Position numbers and translations under genes: made by a program. Under the pieces are notes generated by a model. The model saw only the letters and a program-made list of their open reading frames with translations, was not told the DNA's origin and ran no database searches. From contig NW_022204507.1 of the NCBI RefSeq assembly GCF_008831285.2, forward strand, positions 868,001 to 932,000: a stretch of 64,000 bases of DNA. The letters run 5' to 3'. Positions within the stretch are counted from its first letter, which is position 1; each line of letters starts with the position of its first letter. This stretch comes from Nymphaea colorata (Eukaryota; Streptophyta; Magnoliopsida; Nymphaeales; Nymphaeaceae). Positions 34,405 to 45,480 of this stretch are shown one piece after another.

Positions 34405-34938
34405 TAATAACACATCAAATGTACTAGCTCATCGTAATGCCTCCAATTTAGCAATTAGAAATAAAGAAGAACAAATCAGGCAAGAGGATAACGCACCAAC
34501 AGCTAACGTCTGAGCTCATCCTTCCATAACATCAAAAGTCAACAATATTGAGGGGAAAGGCAAGAGAGAAAATCGAATCTTGATAAAGTTGAAGGCGTTA
34601 AAGATGACGTTGGAATTTCTGATTCAATTCAAGATGAGAAATCGACGCCAACTATTAAAGCACCAGATCACGCACAAGAAGAGAAACCGATGCCAGCTGG
34701 GAAGACGGTTTCTCCAACCCACACAACCTCCATTGTATTAGGAGCAAGTGATAAAGGAAGAAGAATCCAGACGATAGTTTCTCCTATTCAACAAAGGAGA
34801 GAGTTAAGGAATCATAATTATAAACCGATAGAATTTGCAAAACTGGTGTGTGATTTAAATTCTATGTATAAATTCTATGTGAGAAAGGAAACCAGTCAAT
34901 CAAATTCTGTTCATCTTCTTCCTAGCTTAGCTTTTTAT
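34405..34938 (+). repeat. Copia-C 3' LTR
   Basis: It begins TAATAACACATC (TG mutated to TA), follows the purine tract TTGAGGGGGGA, and ends CTTTTTAT against the target duplication GTAAG at 34939-34943. It is about 70 bp shorter than the 5' LTR through internal deletions. Confidence 0.9.
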
Positions 34939-34943
34939 GTAAG

Positions 34944-36740
34944 ATTCTGGTTTAACGCGTTTAAGACGCTCTAGCATCGAGTCGAGTTTAACCGTCTAAA
35001 TAAATGGGCGCCTGAAATTATCGTCAAGATTTTGTGTAATAATTTGACTTCGGAAGGGACAGTAGAACTCCAGAGAAATACCGGAAGCCGGTCTACCCTT
35101 GGCATCAGCGATATTGGTTTCAAAGAAGGGCGAGAGGAAGGCAAAATCAACCAGCAAGGAGGGCTGATGGAGATGTCGGGTGGCAGCGTGATGGATGAAG
35201 AGGAGCTCGTGAAGGTGGCTTCGGCCGCCATAGAAGGAGACGGTCAGACTAGCCGTCCAGGTCTCCAAAAGCCGTGGCATTTGGAGGAAGTCCGGCTAGT
35301 TGGGTCGTCACATGTCCAAGCCTAGGTTTTTGGCTGTCGCTGGTGTGTTCCCTTAACGCTGACCTCCTTAGATCCGGATCTCTTCCCTCCGTCCTTTGAT
35401 GATCTGGGATCTTGCAGAACTTCTTTGGATTTTATTTACGTTCTTCTCGGTGGAAAAGGCTGAGAATTCGAAGTGCTTGTTTGATTCTGTACATTGAGTA
35501 GTGCCACTGTGTACATTTTGATCAACTAAAAGAGTTCTGTTACCCGAGACCCCTGCAGATGCACTTTAGATACGATGTTACATAAGCAATATGAGTCATG
35601 GATTGAGGAGTGTCATGTTCAAGCAGACTTCTTGCTTGTGGGGAGTGAATGAAATTAAATTATTTTTTGAATTTATGCAGTGCAAATTTTTAAGTTGTAT
35701 CGAAGAAAATTGACGCGGCCTGTCCAAAACTGGCTTTGTTTTAGAATTAAGAAATCGAGATACTTATTCATCTCTTTTATATTCATTTATTTATTTTGCA
35801 AGTAATTTCTGGGTATGTTTCTCGATACATTTTGTTGGAATTGCTTTTGCAGGCAGTACTATTTATTTTTAGATCGTGATTTTATTGTGGCTCAGCAGTG
35901 ATGGTTTGTGGAAGAACGAGATCTTGCAAAGCCGAGATCCTAAAGTTGCTTGAAAAAGAAAATTGTTCTTCTTTCATACCTTACTGTAAATGGGAGAAAA
36001 AAGGTAGCACTGTTTGTGAATGATGCCTTATTTACTAAACTCGGGTAGATAGTGAATAATGGGCGGCTCTTTTTTCCTTAGAACTAGTGTGATTGTTTTG
36101 CAGTTGAAGTGGGGCTATATGTTGATCACACAGCTTGAATATTTTCAAGCCAGCTTCAGTGTATAGCCATCAACTAGGTAGCGTTCCCATGGTGTCAGTC
36201 TTCTTTTTTTGTTCATTAAGGGATTTGATAAGTTTAGAAACCAGAGTGTTTCTCCTCCACAGTGGACCATGCGCAACACCAATGATAGGTGAAGAAAAGA
36301 CTCTCTATTTTTAAAAGTTCAAAAAGTTATATGTAAATTTTAAAAATTTAAATTTAACTTCTATAAAAAATTGAAAAACTGTATTTTGGCCCCTCCGAAA
36401 AATTTAAACTATATTTTAGTCTTGCCACAAAAAAATTGTGGCTCCACTCCTATGATATGTCTAACTTATTAGAGATTAAAACCACTTCACCTTACAAATC
36501 ACATCCTTCTACGATTTTGTTATCATGTGATTAAAAATAGCAGTTGGTACTTGTCATTAAAAAGTTCGCACGCTTCACATCTTGTTATGACATCAAGCAT
36601 GAGAAATAGTCACATATTTCCCTCGCATGTGGCTGTCACATATTTCCCTCGCATGTGGCTGGCATATTTTAGAGTGGCATTTGATTCTATATTACATGGG
36701 TGCGGGTACGGGGATACAGAACACTCTCCAAAATTTTTGG
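34944..36740. other. Gene-free stretch with an unidentified open frame at 35032-35325
   Basis: The piece at 34971-35330 has higher GC than its surroundings and is open on both strands. Plus-strand 35032-35325 is 97 codons and includes MEMSGGSVMDEEELVKVASA. Minus-strand 35231-34971 starts MAAEATFTSSSSSITLPPDI. It may be a first exon of a lost gene, but neither reading matches a family I know. The remainder is AT-rich. At about 36608-36662 a ~27-bp unit (CACATATTTCCCTCGCATGT) is tandemly duplicated. Confidence 0.45.
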
Positions 36741-36866
36741 GGATTATGAGAATTAATCACCGAAGTTGGACTATTTGGCGGCTGGGTCGCATGAGTCGTG
36801 TGGCTGGCTAAGAGGCGCTAAGCTCTTAAGCAGCTGAGTTTTCCTCTTGTAGCGGAGACACTAACA
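36741..36866 (+). repeat. Gypsy-1 truncated 5' LTR
   Basis: GGATTATGAGAATTAATCA through CGGAGACACTAACA parallels 41338-41463 with scattered differences. The upstream part of the LTR (about 144 bp) is absent. Confidence 0.85.
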
Positions 36867-36883
36867 ACAATATCAGAGCCAAA

Positions 36884-37945
36884 TGGGCGATAGGGTAACC
36901 TCACGCAAGATCATGGCTGTTGTGGAAGCTCATCACACATGGATGGAAGAAGCAGTCAATGCCATGAACCGTCCATTGCAGACGGTCGAGCGACAAAATC
37001 AAGAAGCAAATGAAAGGAGGAGAACAGAGACATGGGATCCATCGAGCGATCACCCTGCAAGGAACGAAGGGTAACCATTCAACCCTCTGGGGAATGGGAC
37101 ACCAACCCATCGGTGTCTGCAAGCGGAAGAGAGATGGGAGAATTCGAGGGACCAGGCAGTTGGAGGCCAGTGAAAATGGATTTCCCCAAATTTGTAGGAG
37201 AAGACATCCTCAGCTGGATCTTCAAATGTCAACACACGACTGACGTGCGGAAGGTGAGTCACGCGGTAGTGCATTTTAAAGGACCGCGATTCGATGGTAT
37301 CGTTGGTTGATGTCACACAAAGGGAAGCCCAATTAGGAAGAATTAGTGGAGGCCATGAAGGCACGATTCGACCCTTCCTTCCATCTCGACTATAATGTCG
37401 AGCTCTCCAAGATCAGACAGAAAGGTTCAGTTGTCGACCACCAAGAAAGGTTTGAGGAACTCAGCCATATGGTAAGGGGTTGGCCTGTGGCCACCTTAAT
37501 TGGAGCATTTGTTGAAGGGCTCAAGAAAGAGATACGGATTGAAGTTCAGGCAAAAAAACCACGCAGCCTGACATAGTGCTTCGTGCTTGTGAGGGTGGTG
37601 GAAGAGAAGAGCAAACGACTGGGCATTTTAGGCAAGGGATGGAGCAGGGACACCCATAGCCAAGGGGTGGCAACACGGGTGGAGGATGCCTACCCAAAAC
37701 CGGTAAGCAACAGGGGAGGTGCTCTATCAAAACAGATAATTCGACGTTTGACATCAGAACAGATCAAGGATTGTAGGCGTAGGGGTGTCTGCTTCCATTG
37801 TGACCAACCCTGGTCTCCTGGTCACGCGTGCTGCAAACTCCACATGTATTTGGTGGAGGAAGAGGAAAATTTTCAAAGGACAGCAATGAATCACATGAGC
37901 CAACGAAGCATGGGGTCGAAGGAGTGGGGGAGATACCCTTAGAGA
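36884..37945 (+). pseudogene. gag: Gypsy-1 gag, broken
   Basis: The start is probably ATG at 36883 (MGDRVTSRKIMAVVEAHHTW), a helical N-terminus. After frameshifts come VKMDFPKFVGEDILSWIFKC (about 37170) and MKARFDPSFHLDYNVELSKI with HQERFEELSHMVRGWPV (37346-37576), matching retrotrans-gag. A zinc-binding CFHCDQPWSPGHAC occurs near 37790. The Cys-x2-Cys-x7-His-x-Cys spacing is that of several plant Gypsy lineages. At least three frame changes interrupt it. Confidence 0.85.
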
Positions 37946-38024
37946 TTTCGCTACATGCATTAGCAAGAGATGAAGTGCCTCAGCTGATGAGAGTGGAAGG
38001 TTGCTTGAGAGGGAGATGAGTGCG

Positions 38025-38240
38025 TATCTTGGTGGACACCGGTTCCACTCACAACTTCATTTGTGAGAAATCAGCAAAAACCCTGGGGAAATCAACCATC
38101 ATTTGATGTGGTAGTGGGAGATGGAAGCGTCCTTAAATGCCACGGCAAATGCGAACGAGAGGTTTTGGAGATACAGCGGCAGCAATTCTTGGTAGAATAC
38201 ATTGGCCATGATAGGAGCCAATTTGGTCCTCGAGATCCAA
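38025..38240 (+). pseudogene. Gypsy-1 aspartic protease remnant
   Basis: At about 38030 the translation reads LVDTGSTHNFICEKSA, the canonical retropepsin active-site motif with Asp-Thr-Gly intact. A frameshift follows almost at once, within an AT/A-rich run, and the rest is split between frames (38063-38245). Confidence 0.8.
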
Positions 38241-38559
38241 TCTGAGGGGCTTGGGGGAGGTGATCTGGGCTTTCGTGGGAATGAAGATTCAGTTCAGTTC
38301 ATCCCACGGGGGAACGAGCATTTCATGCTAGAAGCAACACCTTGCAAGAAGGCCACCAAAGAAGCAGCGTCAGCCAAGATGATGAAGAGAGGGGCTGTGT
38401 CGTTCGTCTTGTTATCATCAACAAAACCACAAGAAGACACAAACAAGCCACCAGGAACTGTTATTTTCTACCAAGAAGCTCTGCAAATGCTTGCCGCAGA
38501 ATTCCAGCATGTGTTCGACAACCCCAAGGGATTACCACCCCCATCATCATGCAACCATA

Positions 38560-39470
38560 GGATCAAGCTATAGTCAGGAGCAACAGCAGTGAAGCCCCGC
38601 CCTTATTGCTGCAGCCCATACTAGCGAGAGGAATTGGAGAAGCATGTGCGAGAGATGTAGAACAGGGAGTGATTCAGCAAGTAAAAGCCCCTTTGCATCT
38701 CCAGTGTTGTTGGTGAAGAAAAATGATGGGAGTTGGCGCTTCTGCGTGGACTACAAAGAGTTTGCAATGACAGTGAAGGACAGGTACCCAATGCCCACTA
38801 CTGAGGAGCTACTTGACTAACTCCATGGCGCCACCCACTTCTCCAAGCGGAATCTACGTGTAGGTTACCATCAGATCCATGTAGCTGCAGAAGACATCCC
38901 CAAAACGACATTCCAAAAGCATGATGAGCATTATGAATTCTGGGTGATGCCATTTGACCTAACCAATGTACTATCTACGTTCCAGTCACTGATGAACGAC
39001 GTTTTCAAACCCCTAGCTTCGCAGGCTTATGCTAGTCTTCTTTGACGATATCCTTGTCTATAGCACAACAGAGAAGGCACTCCCAACACCTATGGATTGT
39101 GTTAGCGGCACTGCGAGAACACCAGCTCCATGCCAAGCTGTCCAAGTGTTCATTCAGAGTGCCACAAATAACATACCTGGGACATGTGATCAGCCAAAGA
39201 TGAGTTAGCATGGAGGAGGAGAAGGTGAAAGCAGTTTGTGAATGGAAGCAGCCAAGGTCGGCGAAGGAGCTCAGATCCTTCCTGGGTCTAGTGGATACTA
39301 TCACAGACTTGTGCAACGATTTGGGATCATTGCCACACCTCTAATCGGGTTGACCAAAGGAAACCAGTTTGTGTGGGGGCAGGCCGCTGAAGACGCCTTC
39401 AACACTCTAAGAAGGCGATCACTACGGCACCCATCCTCTGAATGTCTGACTTCAAGCTCATGTTCGTAGT
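38560..39470 (+). pseudogene. pol: Gypsy-1 reverse transcriptase
   Basis: SPVLLVKKNDGSWRFCVDYK (about 38697), [17 protein letters not shown] and the catalytic [10 protein letters not shown] (39034-39063, after a one-base shift) are present in order. FF stands where Gypsy RT usually has YFDD-type wording. Downstream, GHVISQ-like and KAVCEWKQPRSAKELRSFLG-type sequence leads into RNase H. Stops at 38818-38820 and several shifts inactivate it. Confidence 0.85.
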
Positions 39471-39659
39471 AGAATCAGATGCGTGAGAACAACAGGTTGG
39501 TGTAGTTCTCAGCCAAGAACAACATCCCGTGGCGTTCTTCAGTAGAGTGCTAGGTCTGGTATTTTGCAATAAGTCCACCTACGAAAGCGAACTCATGGCA
39601 ATTGTTTTGGCCGTGCTTGAATGGAAGTATTACCTGCTGGGCCTACACTTCCAAGTTAT

Positions 39660-40088
39660 GACAAGCCACCAGAGTCTGAGTCTGTAGTATTGCCTCAAAC
39701 AACAAGTCTTGTCTCCCACGTTGCGAAAATGGGTCTTTAAGCTGATGGGGTTCAATTTCAAAGTCCAGTTTAGGAAAGAAAGAAAAAATATGGCAGCAGA
39801 CGGACTATCATGGACTAGTGCACAGCCAGACCACCAGAGTCTGTAGTATTGCCTCAAACAACAAGTCTTGTCTCCCACGTTGCGAAAATGGGTCTTTAAG
39901 CTGATTGGGTTCAATTTCAAAGTCCAAGTTATGACAAACCACCAGAGTCTGTAGTATTTCCTCAAACAACAAGTCTTGTCTCCCACGTTGCGAAAATGGG
40001 TCTTTAAGCTGATGGGGTTCAATTTCAAAGTCCAGTTTAGGAAAGAAACAGAAAATATGGCAGCAGACGGACTATCATGGACTAGTAA
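39660..40088 (+). repeat. Triplicated RNase H segment in Gypsy-1
   Basis: Three direct copies share CTCAAACAACAAGTCTTGTC and CACGTTGCGAAAATGGG. They lie at about 39660-39827, 39828-39934 and 39935-40088. The first and third extend through GGCAGCAGACGGACTATCAT; the middle one is shorter. The encoded piece is the end of RNase H (LRKWVFKLMGFNFKVQFRKE and MAADGLSW). Confidence 0.92.
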
Positions 40089-40219
40089 ACCGCCAGACCA
40101 CCTCTTCATGGCCATCTCACAGGTACAACTTCCTTTGTGGCACATAATTAAAGAAGCCCACCAGCAGAGTCATTTAGTAAGGCGAATCAAAATTCAGCTA
40201 CAAAACAACCCATACAATG

Positions 40220-41090
40220 CTATGGCTACGACAGTGGAAGTTGTTGATCGTCTGTCCAAAATACTCACACTTTATAGCATTATCACACGGCAAAGACAGT
40301 GGCATGCTCATTTCAGGATACTGTGGGACGTCTTCACGGCCTCCCTCGCTCCATTCTAAATGAGCGGGATTCCCTGTTCCTTAGCTCGTTTTGGAAGGAA
40401 TACTTCCAGCTACAGGGAATGAAATTGCAGATGAGCACTGCCTATCACCCACAATCGGATGGCCAATCAGAAATTGTTAACAGAAGTCTTGAAATCTACT
40501 TACTCTGCTTCGCAGGGCAGCGACCCAAGCTATGGGTTGATTAGCTTTGGTGGCAGAATTTGCATATAATACTTACAGGCACTTTGTCACCAGAACGACA
40601 CCTTTTGAGGCTGTTTACGACAGACAACCACCAATGCTCAGGCGTTTCCAGCCAGGGACTGTCAGAGAGGAGGCCATCGATATCTAACTCAGGTGTAGAG
40701 ATGCCATCCTCAAGGACCTCAAGCAGCATTTAGCTGCAGCCAAAAATGGAATGCTGATCCAGTATAATCGACGACATCGTGACCAACAGCTTTAGGAGAG
40801 AAATTGGGTCTATCTGCGATGACAACCTCAATGGTCTATTCAAGGCCCACAGGGTTCTTAGAAGGTGGGGCCCAAATTCATCAACCCCTACCAGATCAGG
40901 AGGAAGATAGGGACCTTGGCTTATGAATTGGTATCCAAGCTCAAGAGCTGTCACCATTCCCCTGGCAAAGAAGAAACAGCTGCGTCTGTCCTGACAGAAC
41001 CCTCATCTATCACGCCACACAGGCGATTGGGTGTAAGGAAGACCAAGGTAGGCAGCAGACTAGAGACGGAATGGCTGATCGAATGATCCA
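40220..41090 (+). pseudogene. int: Gypsy-1 integrase remnant
   Basis: The zinc-binding N-terminus and the first catalytic Asp are largely deleted. VEVVDRLSKI (about 40235), the second Asp region LNERDSLFLSSFWKEYFQLQ and the Glu in YHPQSDGQSEIVNRSLEIYL (40360-40500) remain, followed by degraded C-terminal sequence (FINPYQIRRKIGTLAYEL). It cannot catalyse strand transfer. Confidence 0.83.
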
Positions 41091-41193
41091 ATCATGATGC
41101 ACTATCGGCCACGTGGGAGCCAGCTGAGCAAATTCAAATGTGTTTCCCAGAGTTTGCACCTTGAGGACAAGGTGCTGGAAGGGGGGTGCAGAT

Positions 41194-41463
41194 TGTGAGC
41201 CATCAACCTGGTATACGATAGTGGCCAAGGAGTTATGAATTAGGGAGTTTAGAGTTGGTCTAGCGGGTTAGACATAGTATGTAATAAACCCAACCTAAAT
41301 CGAGTTGTATATAAGCTGAGGGAGGGTTTAACCTAGAGGATTATGAGAATTAATCAACGAAGGCCCCCTTTTTGAAGGTTGGGTCGCTTGAGTCGTGTGG
41401 CTGGCTAGGAGGCATTGAGCTCTTAAGTAGCGGAGTTTTCCTCTTGTAGCGGAGATGCTAACA
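41194..41463 (+). repeat. Gypsy-1 3' LTR
   Basis: TGTGAGCCATCAACC through GGAGATGCTAACA, 270 bp. A purine tract GGAAGGGGGG (41177-41186) precedes it. TATATAAG at about 41308 is a TATA-like signal. Confidence 0.88.
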
Positions 41464-41597
41464 GATACGGTGCCCATATCGTACGATACATGCAATACGC
41501 TTACGACACACGAGTGTATCGTGTATCGTAGGCATACCATATAGGTTTTCTAAACCTATATGGTACATGTGTATCGTACGATACGGATAACATTGCC
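41464..41597. mobile_element. Palindromic hairpin element abutting Gypsy-1
   Basis: An inner perfect 14-bp stem TACCATATAGGTTT/AAACCTATATGGTA (41535-41548 and 41552-41565, loop TCT) lies between outer arms TATCGTACGATACATG (41477-41492) and CATGTGTATCGTACGATACGG (41566-41586). TATCGTACGATA is itself palindromic. It begins at the 3' LTR boundary. It could be a small foldback MITE or a palindromic insertion. No target duplication was found. Confidence 0.6.
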
Positions 41598-42450
41598 TAG
41601 CACTCGTTCCTTACCAACCTTGGTGTCCTAAGTAAGGTTGAGCATTGCTAGTCATGGATGGAATCTCAATAACTTGCTTTGTCGCTATAGCTAGTCTGGA
41701 TCCATAGTGTTTTGGCCCTTTTGGGCAATGAGGATTTCTGCCAACCAAGAGGTCACCTATGATGTGCACGCTCTTGTGTTTGCGCCTGTAGAGCTATGAA
41801 TTGAAGGATGAAAATGTAGAAAGAATTGTAATGTGAGCTGAATAACAATTTGCAAGATCACTTAGGTAAACTTGCTAGACTCTTTGGCAGATTTTTACCC
41901 AGCAGCCTGATAGGATCACTATGGATTATGTGAGTTTACATTCTATTAATAAAGTTTATCACAAAAATTCTGAAGATTGATGCGAACATGAGTTGCATGA
42001 GTCATGATATTACGACCTAGATTAGTGTTTATGGGGTAGTATAGTGTCAGTGAACATTGTTAGCTCACACACTTTAGGTGGGTTTAGAAGTTGCTGATTA
42101 TCTATCATACTTCGAAAGCTCAACCTTCTGTCAACAACCTTTTTTTTTCAAGATCCAACATCCCGAGGGAATAGACCAATCTATCAACATAGTTCACATT
42201 CCACTCCAAGAAAGTGCTTCGTGTGTCTTTGCATCCTCTATTGTTGAAGTTTCCATATTTTGGTTTTTGCAACAATGTACAAAGAAAATGTCAATAGGTC
42301 CGTAGTGTCTACATTGTATAGAAAAGTCTGTACATATGTTTTGTACATAATGAAAATGAACGGCCTAGGTTATGGTTCAAAGTTTATGTGACCCGTCTAG
42401 TGTTTTTAAGGATAACACATAGTCAAAAGTTTGTTTTGTGATTGTTGCCG

Positions 42451-42497
<47 letters not shown>

Positions 42498-44890
42498 CTG
42501 AAAATTTGGGGTGTCTCACAACCACCATGTTCTTCACATGATATTACTAAATAAAAACACAAAATTATAATAGTAAATCATATATACCACTACAATTATT
42601 ACATTAAATAGTAAAGACAACATTTGGTTTAAAAAATTAAATGGCTAAAAGTATATTATTAATTAATAGAGTAACATGTAAAAGGACGCCAGGTATTTCC
42701 TTCTGCCTGGTTTTCACAGTCAATTCAGTACCAAAATCAGAATGAGCACATGTAAATTCTTTGATCTAATGAAAAGCAAAATAAAATTATGACATAGCAA
42801 ATTCATGGTATTATACTAGATGACATTAGAACTAAAAAGCAAACTTGCACCTACTACTTTTTAAACCTCTGGCTTTAAGGGCTGAGGGCATCATGCATTA
42901 GTTTAGTACACAACTAATTTCAAGATTCAGTAACCAACTGAAAAAATAAATCCATCACAAAAGTTACATTAACAAATGGAAATATAAAATTATAATTTTG
43001 TAATAGAATCACTAAATGTTTACTTTCGAGAATAAAGACAATATTGGAGTGCAAGATTAAAAAAAAAAGAAGAAAAACTAACAGCCTCCCTACGGCTACA
43101 AAATTGGCAACATCGACCAGTATGACCAGTAGAGAATGTTGAATACAAATGTTAAAAGTTTAGTGGCTTTAAAACTACAAATATTTGAACATTTAAGGAG
43201 AACAAGTATTGAATAGTTACTTGTACCACATTCTCCTTCCTAACTTCAAAAAATTGTTTGCATCTTTGACAATATCCAATGCATTAATGGACTTCAAAAA
43301 ATATACTTCATTGAGATAATAAACCAATAAAAAGATCAATGTTTTACTTCTATTGTCTTTCCAGTCATCAGCCATGATCGTACATCTAATCAAAGTTCAC
43401 GAATCTTTGAAAGCAACAAGGCAGCAAAACTTCAAATTGCACATTGACGTAATGTTATGTCTATATATTATGTAATGTATATAATATGCGTATATATTAC
43501 AAAATGGTTAGTGTATATCTTACATAACAGAAACCTTTAAAAACCCAAAAAAAGCAGAAAGAAAGAATAGTAGAACTAATGGAAAGAAAGAATAGTGGAT
43601 AGAGAAACATAATCAATTCAAAAAGAATAGTGGACAATAAATCTAATGCAACCAATCTGTGAAGCAAGATAATTAATTTCGACACGATGTACTCAGACAT
43701 GAAGTTCAAGTACTCACATGAACAAATTTTTGCATGAAGTGCTGTTTATATGATGAATGGACAGTTGGTTGAAAAATCAAAATATAGAGAGGTAACAAGG
43801 TTTGCTCTAAGCCGATGATAAATGACCATATGACTTCGCAAATCTAGGGAACAAGATAAAGTAAAAAATATAAGCTTATCTTTTTACTCCATCACGTAGT
43901 TCCGTTCACACTTTTATAGCTAAGTTCACTAGGAAAGGTCTAAAGTTCATTTCTGTTCAAGCAAGGGCGCAAATATAACTGAACTTTAAACCTTTCTTAA
44001 TTAATACAACAATTATGACGACGTAAGTTTTTCCTTATTGTGGTGTGATATGGTGTGGCAACTGTAATTATACAAAGGCTTTTCTTACGTCCAATGTTGA
44101 TTGTTGAACATTTATATTTACGAATATATGCTTGCATGTGTTACAATATGCCATTGACGATATGTATATGCATATGACTATAAACCCATGTGCATGCATT
44201 CCGTATGCTAAAATGTATGACCATTTTGACCATAATATTTTATGCTATATATGCCTTGGATGGACATCCATGAAAATATTACATCCATCAACATATACAC
44301 ACAATTAGATACCACAATCAATGACCGTGATTCACACATATAAAAATAACATTCCAACAACATTCTTAAGGAGTTGCAGATGAAAATAACAATTATGCAA
44401 TTAATTTGTTATATTTTGAACGAGAGATTAGAAGACAATGATGCTTAACGTGTATGTAACAGAGTTAGAACACCACCAGAATATCAAAGATACAATAAAC
44501 AAAAAGAGCATATGTGTATTTTGTAGTAAAAGATTCAAGGAAAGGTGACTTCAAACAAGAAAGTAAGAAAAGAAATACATGATAAAAATAGAGTACCTAC
44601 TATCTATGAACAGAAGAGTTCAAATTCAAACATGGCCCACTCCCCATTAATGTTGTTAGGAGAAGAAAATGTCTCAAAGCATTTTGGACAACATAACGCT
44701 CCAAAGCGTTCAGGTGAAGCGCATGCAACCTAAGGCACACACTTCACCGCAATGATGGGCAATATTCACATGAATGTGTGCTCCGTGCCTGAGGTGCACG
44801 CCTCGAGGCACATGCCTCAAGCATGAAATTATCTTCGTTGATATTAATGTCTAGGGGTCGATAGTGACTCGTTATCAGTTTTTTAGGTTG
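41598..44890. other. Gene-free AT-rich stretch
   Basis: No gene is recognised. Contents are a (TA)n tract (42455-42492), AAGAATAGTRGA repeats near 43563-43635 and general AT-rich DNA. At 44793-44822 a near-palindrome centred on GCCTCGAGGC (TGAGGTGCAC ... CACATGCCTCA) occurs in a GCCTCAAGGC-like repeat. Confidence 0.55.
42455..42492. repeat. (TA)n microsatellite
   Basis: About 38 bp of alternating T and A. Confidence 0.98.
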
Positions 44891-45027
44891 TGTTTGATTG
44901 CCGGGGTAAAACTTGAGGAGTGGGTGAAATATGTACGGTGAGGGGACACTCGATCAGTGGTTGGTGCATCAAACACCATTAATTTTCACGTGGCAAAATG
45001 GTATGACAAGGTGAAAGTTAGCCTGCA

Positions 45028-45059
45028 AAAAAATCCGACCTCAAGAGGTCGGATTTTTT
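45028..45059. repeat. Perfect 15-bp inverted repeat with 2-nt loop
   Basis: AAAAAATCCGACCTC, AA, GAGGTCGGATTTTTT. A similar but imperfect hairpin lies at 33184-33219 inside the nested TIR element. The form resembles a terminator, but no transcription unit ends here. Confidence 0.9.
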
Positions 45060-45480
45060 CCCGCAGACTTTCTTGAGAGCCGTTAGGGCTCTCTCGTTCT
45101 CCTCCTTTTCTCTCCGCTTTCCCCTTCGACGAAGCGCCGATTGCTGGTTCTCTCTCGCTCTCTCCTTCCTCTCCTCTCTCGCTGCTCTGTCGCTCCTCTC
45201 CTCTATGCTGCTCTGTCGCTCCTCTCCTCAAACTAGGTCGACCCAATGCCCGAGCCCAGGCCCGGGCTCGGGGCCGATACCCGATACTCAAGCTCGGGCC
45301 CAGCTCGGCCTGATTAAAATAAAAAAATGTCTTTTAAATATAAAATATTTTTTGAATATAAAATACATTTTTAATAATAAAATATATTATTATTATTAAA
45401 TTAAATTAATAAAAAATATTAATTGGGCCCCATCGGGCCGGCCCGGGTTTTTTGGGTGCGAAGGCTTAGTATTTCCTGCT
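45060..45480. other. GC-rich patch with CCGAGCCCGGGC words
   Basis: A CT-rich part (45080-45235) precedes CCCGAGCCCAGGCCCGGGCT and related words (45247-45310), an AT-only stretch (45315-45420), then GGGCCGGCCCGGGTTTTTTG. Such CGGGC-rich ends bordering an AT core occur in some plant MITEs. I could not define termini or a target duplication. Frames on both strands are composition artefacts. Confidence 0.4.

Larger units (their letters stand above)
29004..34938 (+). mobile_element. Copia-C: Ty1/Copia element with nested insertion, defective
   Basis: LTRs lie at 29004-29608 and 34405-34938, with target duplication GTAAG at 28999-29003 and 34939-34943. A primer binding site TGGTATTAGAGCC directly follows the 5' LTR, and a purine tract precedes the 3' LTR. 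Gag, zinc knuckle, protease, integrase, RT and RNase H appear in Copia order. Stops, an RT frameshift from a 44-bp duplication, loss of the YVDD region and a nested 932-bp element show it is dead. Its gag and LTR 3' end are related to Copia-D at 49891-61042. Confidence 0.93.
36741..41463 (+). mobile_element. Gypsy-1: Ty3/Gypsy element, 5'-truncated LTR, defective
   Basis: The 3' LTR is 41194-41463. Its last 126 bp (41338-41463) match 36741-36866, which is all that remains of the 5' LTR. TATCAGAGCC follows at 36871, a primer-site remnant. Gag, protease, RT, RNase H and integrase occur in that order, the Gypsy order. Frameshifts, stops, a triplicated RNase H segment and loss of most integrase show that it is old. 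No target duplication can be tested because the 5' end is missing. Confidence 0.9.

Noticed and set aside
45028-45059. Rho-independent-type terminator
   Set aside because: The form fits, but the DNA is nuclear plant sequence and no transcription unit ends there.
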